Shown: piece by piece, positions 35,217 through 45,079 of the stretch
How the letters are laid out: each line of letters starts with the position of its first letter
How positions within the stretch are numbered: the first letter of the stretch is position 1
NCBI RefSeq assembly: GCF_905475395.1
Contig: NC_058340.1
Coordinates: 59,126,181-59,190,180 of the forward strand
Direction: 5' to 3'
DNA from: Chrysoperla carnea
Taxonomy: Eukaryota; Arthropoda; Insecta; Neuroptera; Chrysopidae
DNA: 64,000 nucleotides
The notes under the pieces: generated by a model
Database searches by the model: none
Seen by the model: only the letters and a program-made list of their open reading frames with translations
Told to the model about the DNA's origin: nothing
Position numbers and translations under genes: made by a program

Positions 35217-36624
35217 TGATTAAGGTTTTCATACAAAGATGCATGTCAGCTCCTTAATTATTGCTTTGAAATGTATTTTCAAATTCAGGGTCAATCTTAA
35301 CAGCAGTTGATTGAACACGAAGCAGTAGATTTTATACATAAAAACAAAACCATATATGTCGATATTTCCGATATCTTTTATAATTTTTGGAACTATTCTC
35401 CTTATCGCTAGTTCGTCGTATGGGTGCTAGGCACAAAAATGTCCGACTTAGACTTGCTGTTCGTATTCTTATAACTTGTAAATATTTGTTGAGCCAAAGA
35501 TCTCAATACTTAATTCAAGAAAATAAGTCGTGAAGTATTCATGAAATTTTTGTTTCCGATTTCTTAAAAAAATTCACTTTTGGATTAGACTAAATATTCG
35601 TCAAAAAGTAATCTTTGTTTATTGTATTTCCGTAAACGTTAACCTATCAAAAAATAACTTAAATAAAAGTTGTAGAGTTTCATGGGGAGAGCATCATGTT
35701 GTGACATCAAATAGGACCTAGTTCTCCGGGTTGCTTTAAATTTAGATCCCAAAACGTAAGAGATAGGATAACACCTTGAATTAGAAAGTTGATCCTCATA
35801 AAAAACGTAATACTTTGTATTTAAAACATTTTCTTGACTTAAATGAAAATTCTTTTAAAAAACTTGTTTAAAAATAATTTCAAAATGAGCAATTTTTGTA
35901 TTTTTTTCGGGAATACGCACTAGTAAATGCAATAAACGCCACAGCCTTCAATTTCAACAAATCCCTTTCTAAACAGTTTCAATAAAAAAAAGATTATCCA
36001 AAAACTGGTCGTTTTAAAATAAACATTTTTCGTAGCGTAGCTATTCTTAACCAAAAGATTCGAACCGACAGCTTTTGAATATGAGTACTGTACACACATG
36101 GTTCTATATTTGTAAACAAATAAATAGATCTGTGCAATTTGAGGACAGGGTCGGTCGTTAAATTGAAATGAATTACATGATGTAATTTGCAACATATATT
36201 TTAATTAAGATTACAACTGGCGCTATGTCGGCAAAGAAATTTTAACAATGATTACAACCAACATGTAATAAGTTTATCATACATCACACAACACGGTCAA
36301 TAAACTTACTATAAATATAAACTTTATACAAAAATCTATTGCTAAAAAAAATTATCATGCTTTGTTTAAATGCTAAATGTATGATCATTTAGCTTAGTCA
36401 AGGCTGACATCAATATGAACACATTTATGTAAAATTTATTCGAAAATCATTGAATTTTATATATCAATGGAGGGGACTGGTCAAAATTAATTTTTATTCT
36501 ACCCACACGATTAAATTTCTAAAAATATCTACTTATTAGAGGATTTGTTAAAAATCTAGAGGTTTTTGTATGTTGTTGACCGTCGTCAGTGATTATCAAA
36601 AAATGCATGCTATTTATTTTAGGA

Positions 36625-36900
36625 AAATAAAAAAAACTTTTAACAAAAAGAAAACCGACTTCAAAAGAAAAACTTTTCCAAAACAAATTAATATGCACTA
36701 AAAAGTATAAACATAATTTAAAATATAATGTAGTTAAAATTATTGTTATTTTTGGAGTCGGTGTCAGCCAAGCTAATGTAGCAAACTGTGTCAGAGTTGT
36801 TTCTTTGGCTGACACCGACTCCAAAAATAACAATAAATTTGTTTTGGAAAAGTTTTTCTCTTAAAGTCGGTTTTCTTTTTGTTAAAAGTTTTTTTTATTT
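36625..36900. mobile_element. fold-back repeat with GACTCCAAAAATAACAATAA stem
   Basis: Inverted arms flank a short loop near 36771-36808. The stem contains GGAGTCGGTGTCAGCCAA and CTTTTAACAAAAAGAAAACC. The left arm carries an extra AT-rich insert of about 50 bp (36691-36742) that the right arm lacks. ORFs across it are by-products. Confidence 0.6.
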
Positions 36901-36929
36901 AGTGATTTTTAGTGAATCTGAAGTACACT

Positions 36930-37430
36930 AACTAATTTGTCACTAAAAAAAGAATCATCGAAATCGGTTGACGTGATATTGAGTTATTCGTCTTCTTGTC
37001 GTGCACACTAAATGCAAATTTAAGATTTTTACGGTTTTCTCATGGATGCCGTTGTCAGAACTGGACCAAAATAAAATGGGACCACACGGGAAGCACGAGC
37101 TTTTAAATAGATAAAGAATCATCAAAATCGGTTCACCCAGTCGAAAGTTCTGAGGTAACAAACATAAAAAAAAAACATACAGTCGAATTGATAACCTCCT
37201 CCGTTTTTGTTTGAAGTCGGTTAATAATAATTATATTTATTTTTACAAGCTTTTATTTAGTTTCACACCTGTCCCGTTGTCTGTCTGTAATCAAATCTTG
37301 AAAGTCAAATTTGATCCATTTCCCGGTTTCTGATTGAGCTGAAATTTTGCATGTACAGTTAGTTTGGATAACAATGCATGGTAAGGTTGTGGCGTCCTGA
37401 TTTTCCCATCGCTTCCACCATATTTGATAT
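36930..37430. mobile_element. degraded SINE/LINE-type 3' tail
   Basis: Contains ATCGAAATCGGTT, AAATCGGTTCACCCAGTCG, CATACAGTCGAATTG and a GAAGTCGGTTA end. Its reverse complement shows TTACAGACAGACAACGGG. Motifs like these are familiar from interspersed repeats in insect introns; the family cannot be named without a library search. Confidence 0.45.
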
Positions 37431-37717
37431 ATATACATTTTTTTTAGTCTTAAATTAACGAGCTTTTATTGTACTAAAAAATAGAAAATTATTTTATCTA
37501 TGAGTCACTCATACCCGACCATTTGTAAAAGCTTAAGACGCTTAATATCAAGAATGAATCGAAAAATAATTAGGCATGTGGAGTAGATGAAGCGTTTCGA
37601 TTCATTTTTGATATTTTAAATTGAGCGCTTCAAGCATTTATAAATAGACAGGTATGAGTGACTCATAGATAAAATTATTTACTATTTTCTACTTTTTAGT
37701 GCAATAAAAGCTTGTCC
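37399..37717. repeat. right copy of the 319-bp inverted repeat pair
   Basis: Inverted copy of 32118-32436, including both the nested hairpin and the inner CCATCGCTTCCACCATATTTG segment. Together the pair bounds a 5-kb interval with no transposase recognised. Confidence 0.75.
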
Positions 37718-38059
37718 CTTAAAAAGTATTTTTATTAAAATTAATTTAATAAAAAAGGATTAATTTTTATTCAATTTCATAAATATTAAGGAAGTCTGTA
37801 GTTCTTGTTTGTAGAACACAGATATTAGTCAATTACTCATTAAAGCAATGAATCATTCTAAAAAAATAGGTCAACCGGAAGTTGCTAAAAATTACAAATG
37901 GTGAAAACCACTAAAATACATATTATTTTTTATTTATTGTATTTTGACTATAAAAAATTATCTTATTAATTTATTTATGAATTAATATATGATTCAGTTG
38001 GCGTTAAAATCTATTTCAACATATTTAAATATAACAAAATGAATTTAAAATTTGAAATT

Positions 38060-38215
38060 TACAAAATTTTAAAAACCCCCGACAAATTTTTCGGCTACGG
38101 AACCCTAAACTCGTATTTGAAAAATTTTTAAGAACACTTTCCATTAAATTGCTTTTTTAATTAAAATCTTTTCCAAACTGAGCCGATTTGGATCATCCCC
38201 AAGTTTCAGTTCAAA
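38060..38215 (+). repeat. fragment related to the 61740 repeat
   Basis: Shares GGAACCCTAAACTCGTATTTG and CCATTAAATTGC; it is cut by the start of the family A copy at 38227. Confidence 0.45.
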
Positions 38216-38226
38216 AAATCAGTTAC

Positions 38227-38673
38227 GTGTTCAAAAAATCACCTAATTAGTCCATTTCCGGTTGTCTGTCCGTCTGTCTGTCAACACGATAACTAAAAAA
38301 CGAAAAGAAATATCAAGATGAAATTTTTACAGCGTACTCAGAACGTAAAAAGTGAGGTCGAGTTCGTAAATGAGCAACATAGGTCAATTGGGTCTTGGGT
38401 CCAAAGGATCCATCTTGTAAACCATTAGAGATAGAACAAAAGTGTAAATGTAAAAAATGTTCCTCAATCAAAAATTAAACCACTTTTGTTTGAAACATTT
38501 TTTCGTAAACATCAGTGTTTACCCGTCAGGGCGCAAATTCTATAATATGTATTATATGGGAATATCAGTTATGTATGTGTGACATGTATGTATGTGTAAT
38601 GTGATAGAGTAATCAAAACTGTCTATGCAAGGTATTTCAACAATTATCTCAGTCAATTGTTTGTTTTCACTTG
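38227..38673 (+). repeat. family A copy, 5'-truncated
   Basis: Begins at GTGTTCAAAAAATCACC, carries the GTCTGTCCGTCTGTC run, and ends at GTTTGTTTTCACTTG. Confidence 0.75.
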
Positions 38674-39009
38674 TTTGTACTTAATTACAATATGTTTCAA
38701 GAAAATAAAATTTGAGAACAATTTTTAAACTGCCCAATCCTTATTTTGCTTGAATTAAATATTGAGATCGTAGACCCAAGAAGTTATTTACTTGTTATAA
38801 GTACACGTTTAATTAAATCCATCAATTTTTTTTACTGTGTAAAAAAATGAAAAAAAAAGTGTCATTTTTCATAATTTTCTGTTAATTATTAAATGAAATC
38901 ACGAACGAATAGAAATTTGATACTAAACTAACAAGAATTGATTACTTATATAAATTAAACTAATTCCTAATTATATTAAATTATTAAAGTTTAAAAACAA
39001 TATCTTAAT

Positions 39010-39205
39010 CAGTGTTGTCAACTTAGTAGTTTTACCACTAAAACTAGTGGTTTTTTTCTACTATTTTTCTACCTTTAGTGGCAAATATTTTAAATAATTT
39101 TATATTTTAATATCATTTCTGGCAATATTATTGCTCTCTACTTGTTTTTTAGTGGTTTTCTGTCGCCTGTTTAGTGGGCCTTAGAGTTGAAAGTTGGCAA
39201 CACTG
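39010..39205. mobile_element. hAT-type MITE, 196 bp
   Basis: The ends are 15-bp inverted repeats beginning CAGTGTTG (one mismatch), flanked by a perfect 8-bp direct duplication ATCTTAAT at 39002-39009 and 39206-39213. An 8-bp target duplication and CAG termini fit the hAT superfamily. No coding capacity. It may have been mobilised by a transposase like the decayed one at 44480-45070, but end sequences cannot be matched here. Confidence 0.82.
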
Positions 39206-39613
39206 ATCTTAATTAGCTAATGTATCATACAAGGTTGGGCCGACTGTCCGTCGCGTCGACGTCAACCATAACCAACTAGCTTTAAGCTCCATATAGAACG
39301 GCGTTCAAACAAAAAAACTTTAATCAATAAAACCGCACGAGATATTTTTTATTTGACTGCCAACAAAAATATTACTCACGAACAAAGCATTTCAATAATA
39401 AGACATGAAAAAAATATTTTAAATACATATTACAGGTACTTAAAAATATTTTTTTACACCTAAACTAGGTGATGCGGGTGCTGATTGAATTTTTTCCTAA
39501 TGTAATTAGTTCAGAAGTTGGTACTGTAAAAAAACAAAAGTAGTTTTTACAGCGCCAATGGTCGTTGAATTACTAAAAGGCTATGGGCTACGTAAAATCA
39601 CGCGCTAGCTGTT

Positions 39614-39815
39614 GCTCGCCTGTTATAATAATTCAGCTCACATGTCAGAATAAAGCATAGGCTATAATTTATAAAGAGACGAGCAATTACCCGCCCGCTT
39701 CGTTGGATGATTTCGAAAACTACTGAATGGATTTTAATGAAACTTTACCAAAATATAGCTCATACATCAGAATAACACATAGGCTATAATAGATATGCAG
39801 ATAACAGTTACCGCT
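39614..39815 (+). repeat. fragment related to the 28724 repeat
   Basis: Two partial overlapping units with CATCAGAATAACACATAGGC and a CTATAATTTATAAAGA-type end. Confidence 0.45.
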
Positions 39816-39977
39816 AGTTTATTTATAAAACTAAAGCATATTAAAATTACAAGTCAACTGTGTTAGCAACGGCAAAACACCCTGGCAATTAGAATATATA
39901 TTGATAAAAGGACATGAATGACTTTAAAATCAAATATTTATGCAACTGTTATGAGAATGCCCATAAGTAAACTTAGT

Positions 39978-40170
39978 TAAGGTAGTACGATAGCCAAGGC
40001 AATTTTAAATTTAAGGATGAAATTATTTATGCCTTATTTTCAACTTTGATGATGAATTTTGTTATTTCAAATTATTTTCAATTTCTTTGATCATGAATGT
40101 AGACGATATCTGCCATGGTTTACGAAATATCGAAATTAAACAAATTTTCGATATTTTGAACATAATTCAT
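39978..40170. repeat. repeat family P copy
   Basis: Begins AAGGTAGTACGATAGCCAAG; shares the same internal blocks. The shorter match AAGGTAGTACGGTCAG at 11765 may be a fourth, decayed start. Confidence 0.6.
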
Positions 40171-42555
40171 CATCAAAATTCGGGCAGCACGTTTTTTTTT
40201 TTAAATAATTTATTAAGATTTTAACTTTAATTTAAATAAAAGTAAACAGAATTTGTCCAATTGATACCAAATTTTCGTTTTGTTATAAACAAAGTCACCG
40301 GCTTAGCTATTATACCGTCTGGTAATATTTCCCATTAGCAGCGTCCAAACCAACTAGCCTAACAACGAAACATTCCTACAACTCTGAATAACGTACACTT
40401 ATATACGCGGCTAGAGATGTTATATATACCCATCTAGACGAAAAATAAATTCAATTTAGGACGGTGCGTTAAAAGCACAACACAGGACGTTGTTTTATTT
40501 GTACGTCTAGACACGCGTAGAGTGAGATGAGCTTTAACATTTCTAGCCCGTAAAATATATATAATAATAATAAATATCAGATATAGAACCTATATTGCAA
40601 TATAGGTAAATAGTTCTTACAGATTTTAACATGGAGGTAGCAGTTTCGGGAATAACATATCAAAAATCAGGTAAAATGGGACAGCCAAAACATTCCTAAA
40701 ATTGAAATTAATCAAAATTGTGGTTAATGAAGCCCATAGGGACTTTTAAAAAAATATATCATTTTGCGATATAATCGTTTGATATAAAAAAAAATGAATA
40801 GGCTAAGTATTTTACTATTAAAAAAAAGTTATTTATAACGATAAAGAAAATAGAAGTTATAACTTTAAAAAACTTTTCAAATGTTTACTTCTTATTTGGT
40901 TTTAAAAATATTTTAAAAAACAATATGTTGTTTGAGCAAATTCAACTTGTTTTAAACAATTTAAGTTACAATATTCAAATTTTATTACCGGGAAGTAGAT
41001 CGTGTTATCGAATCAAGGTCTAACATCTGACAAATAAATATCTTGAGAATCAAGTTTTTTTTTTGTATAAACATATTCGTTTATTTTGAATTTGAATTAA
41101 AAATATATATTTTTTTCTATTTTTTTCAAAAAAAAAAAAAGTATATCTTAGACAAAAATGTGTAGTGGAACCTAATCGGATTTGAGTATACAGTAAACCA
41201 TTGAGATAGTTAAACCGTTTTAGTAAAGATTTTGATTAAACTGTAGTTTATGTGGATAATGATAGAGGTTATCTTAAATAAAAATTAACCCCTTTGCTAT
41301 GAAGGGTGGAACGTGGAAATTATCAAAATTTATAAAAATGACCCTGTATTTTTAAAATGCCTAGGCTAGTAGAAAATTTACAAAAAGTAGATTATTACTT
41401 GGCAACTTAAAAATTAAAATCTATTTAAGTACAAGCAAATAAGCTGAAGTAGTCATTAAAGCCGGACAAAGGTCCAAAACTAGGTCGATTAACGGAAAAT
41501 AAATCTTGGACACTCATTCACAAAGATATGATATAATATGCAATGTTTAGTACTAAACAAAATTTGTATGTCTGAAAAATTTGTTAATGATGGACTCCAA
41601 CCTCGCTAAACCAGAAAACAAAATATCTCGATAATTCAAATTCTTGTACGGAGCATGTTTCATCATTTACCTCAATAAAACCACACATATCGATATTTAA
41701 AAAAAAAATAAGTATCATCGAAAATTAAATTTTTAATTTAAAATTATCAAAAATTTTCACCTAAAAATGTTAGTATTGCTATTTTATCTTTTGTCTCTTT
41801 TTGTTAAAACTAATATGCAACATTTTAAATCTATCGATCAAAGATCATAAATTATTTAAATAAAAACGATGCAAATTTTAAATAATTTTGTCAAATCATC
41901 AAATAAAAATAATATATAAATTCTAATAATCAATAAAATGTCCTTGGCATAAGTCCATACAAAATATTAAAAACCTTGAAATTAATATACATAATTCAAT
42001 ACAGAGACCCAACCACAAAAAAAAAATTTGAAATTATTTATTTATATTAGGCGTTTATAAATTGAAACAAAAAAAAAATTACACAAAACAAACTGAATAA
42101 TTTAATTTGAGTCTTTCAGACATAATAAAGATGGCACGTGGATAATAATAAAAATATTATCAAACATTTTCCAAAGAAAAACAACATATTAAAATATTTG
42201 ATTTATATTAAAAACACAATTTTCTTGGAATCCACATGCAGGTGTTATGTGATTATGATTTAGTTGTTTGTAAATAAAATTTTTACCCAAACAAACATAC
42301 TAAACAGAGTTGATTACATACACGAGTTCTAATCAACTGACTTACTTGATCAGTAGATATGCCTCAATTATTATTAGCTGAGCTGATTTTCTTTTGTTTG
42401 TTTATTTTTGATACTACTAAGCTACTACAAATACACTCAAATTACTTGAAGCTATCGATTATATAACAACAACAAATTATTGAGACTACTAATAATATAA
42501 TAATTCTAACTCACTATTGAATCATATTGTGCAATTTTGAGAAATAATTACTTAC

Positions 42556-42740
42556 CGTAATTTAATAAAATATATTAAAATCAAAATTCGCGCGTTCAAC
42601 AGTTACGTATTGAAATCACACATTCTGCAATGTGATCAAAATTGACCATGACTTTCATAACATAACAATCTCATAATAATTTGAAAAATTTTCACACAAA
42701 AAACTTCAACTCACTAAAAAAATTAAACTGTATACCGTCA
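42556..42740 (-). other. candidate non-coding first exon of REPTOR
   Basis: A strong donor, TTACG|GTAAGTAAT, has its GT at 42555-42554. The sequence feeding it is not repeat-like and carries stops in all useful frames, as expected for a 5' UTR. Spliced to the acceptor at 28185 it would make a 14.4-kb first intron and leave the ATG at 28139 as the first usable start. The 5' boundary at about 42740 is a guess. Assignment to REPTOR rests on position and strand only. Confidence 0.35.
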
Positions 42741-42929
42741 AAATCAAACATAAACAAAAGCAGAATAACACTTTAATATTTTTTTTAACACAAACAATAA
42801 TAATAAATACAAAAAATAACAATTAATAAAATGTTTTTAATAATTAATTAATATTTATTAAATCACACAATGATAGCAATAATAATATTCACGACTATAG
42901 TAAAAGGTCACACGATTAAATTAGCAGAT

Positions 42930-43315
42930 TATTTGGCCAATCAGAGTGCAAATTAATAAAAGAGGTCCAATCGAGTTGTTTGTTGTGATGGAAATAACAC
43001 AACAACCCCACCTCACAAATATGTAAACTCATGGAACGTCAATTCGTCAACAAAAACACTATAGTGTTTGTTTATTTACAAATATTAAAACAAAAACTTG
43101 AATCTATTTATTATTTTGTTTTTTTTTTCGTTTATAAATTATGTAATTGTTTTTATTTGATAGCACCTCACAATTGTTTTAAACACTTGTTTCGGTTATT
43201 TTTTATATAATTATATCACTTGAAATGATGCAATATTCTCAATTTGAGTATAATCTTCAAAAATTTGCAGACATTCTTTTTTCGCCATTAATATTTTTTT
43301 ATTGACGTCATGTTT
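42930..43315 (-). promoter_or_regulatory. candidate REPTOR promoter with CRE and CCAAT boxes
   Basis: A perfect palindromic ATF/CREB site (TGACGTCA) lies at 43303-43310. CCAAT pentamers on the plus strand at 42937-42941 and 42967-42971 read ATTGG on the gene strand. They sit 0.2-0.8 kb upstream of the candidate first exon. A CRE would suit a gene of the CREB-regulatory network, but single short sites occur by chance. Confidence 0.3.
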
Positions 43316-43943
43316 GTTCGTGTACAGTCGGTAATATTGACACAACCGATTCTACATCTAGCGGGTTGAGACTGAACTAATAATTTGAATTGTTGCGCTA
43401 CAATTTTTATAGACTTTTATTATTATTTAATAATAATTTCTATTGCAACAATGAATAAAATTTGCTTGATTAGGAAGTTTCAACGTATTAAAGGAGTAAT
43501 GATGCATATTCAATCAAATATAAATTAACATATATTTTACTTTTAGAGTTACTAATATTATCCTAATTCTGTTCGTAAGAATACGATTCATTAGGCAATT
43601 AAATATAAATATTTCTTCTTAATACAATGTGAAAATTATTCCATGGATTTAATTTAATCCCATTACTTTCAGATGCTGCAGGTTTTTTCGATATATAAAG
43701 AAAATGTGTCATTTATTAATCTCTAGACAGTTTATTATCTTCTCTAAACACTAAGGCTACCAAACAGTTTTGGAAGCATATAGAAACTTGCAAACACAAA
43801 ATACTTTTATGTCTGATGTTAACTAGGGCCAGACAATGAGTGAAATACATAATGATTTTTACTTCAGTAGGTGACTTTTTATACACAATCGTAATGAGCT
43901 TTGCCTATAAATATTAAATGAATACAAAACATGCCATGGTGAC

Positions 43944-44270
43944 TTGAAATTTCCGAGCTTGAAGATTTTCAATGGTCCCTTGAAAGCTGATCCGTTTGTT
44001 TCCTTCGAAATTTCAACCAAGAGCACCTATTTTTATGCGATTCAGGATATAAACATTCAATTTTCAGCGTTGCCATTGTTTTTTCGGGGAAGAATGAATA
44101 AATGTGGAAACTTGAAAATTCTAAATGGTTCTATTACCTACACTTGTATTCCAGGTAATATGCGGAAGGGGTCTAATCTGTCAAATCTGTCATTTCGTTA
44201 TGAGATTCGATTTCGGGAGGAAGAAATTCTTAATCAAGGGTATATTTCAATTTCCCTTAAATTGAAATAA
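43944..44270 (+). other. unrecognised 108-codon open frame without ATG
   Basis: Opens at TTG, with no in-frame ATG near the start. It contains two related blocks (LKIFNGPLK and LKILNGSI). No domain is recognised and codon use looks like ordinary intergenic DNA. It lies just upstream of the decayed hAT and may be old mobile-element sequence. Confidence 0.15.
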
Positions 44271-44479
44271 ATTCAGAAGGCCTTTTCAACATGCCTGCTT
44301 CGCGAAACGTGTACAGATAAGTAGTGATGGACCAATCTGTCACTTTACACTAAGTTTTGTCCACATACATTCAATTAAATGGCAAGTATGTCTCCAAAGT
44401 TTTTCCAAAATATCAGTTTCATGAACTTTTGTTCATCATGTTAGGTCATTATTAGGGTAATAAAAACAATTAATTATTT

Positions 44480-45070
44480 TTTCGAGTAAGAGAACATTTT
44501 ATTATGTCAAAATGTGAAATTCAGTCACTATTTTTCAATAAGTTAATTCTACGAGGTATAAAAAAAACTTTTCCAAAACTCTGTCCACATCGACCTCTAC
44601 ACCACGATGTATAATGAGCGATTTTCCCGACATTCAGACATTGTCGGTCAAAGGTATGTTTTGAGGCGACGCAAAGTTGAAATATGTTCATTTGTCGCTT
44701 CAGAACATGAAGTATTTGGTAGACATTTGAAAACGTATATTCATAGCAAATATCGAGTGCTTTGAAATACCCAGATGCCACGGAAATCGTCGTGCAAAAT
44801 AGAACAGTATGATTAAAAAATTGAGTGTAAGAGTCTTCATCAAAATTTTTCAATTGGTTGGGAAAGAGACTAGCAAAATTTGATAAAATAATTCGATGAT
44901 TCAAAAATCGATTCTGTAAATGTTTCAAAATCAAATCGATATACGGTATGTACATTCGAGCGTTGAATTTGTTTGGACGCGAGCCTTGTCTTCGGGAATT
45001 TCATGTCGTATTCATCGCAGATTTTGCTCACAGTTTTGAAAATCTTTATGAACTTTTCTTCAGCGTGAGC
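44480..45070 (-). pseudogene. decayed hAT-superfamily transposase (C-terminal part)
   Basis: Reading the minus strand with frame changes gives successive hAT landmarks: a segment ending KTRLASKQIQRSN (about 44955-45066); then, in another frame, MYIPYIDLILKHLQNRF at about 44955-44905; LFPNQLKNF; ALDICYEYTFSNVYQILHVL; then, in a third frame, ISTLRRLKTYL followed by a stop; and finally IHRGVEVDVDRVLEKFF. This order matches the C-terminal dimerisation region of hAT transposases of the zf-MYM1 / P52rIPK-like type. At least three frame changes and internal stops mean it cannot be active. No intact N-terminal domain or terminal repeats were recognised around it. Confidence 0.72.
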
Positions 45071-45079
45071 TCCAAACAG

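Larger units (their letters stand above)
28187..42555 (-). other. probable REPTOR 5' intron
   Basis: The acceptor at 28185 is clear; the donor is either at 42555 or further upstream at 50729. It holds the repeats listed at 28724, 29823, 30698, 30929, 32118, 34137, 35166, 36625, 36930, 37399, 38060-38673, 39010, 39614 and 39978. 40200-42550 shows no element or gene that I can name. Confidence 0.55.

Noticed and set aside
36519..36833. 104-codon minus-strand ORF
   Set aside because: Spans a fold-back repeat; translation is dominated by Phe/Leu/Lys from A/T runs.
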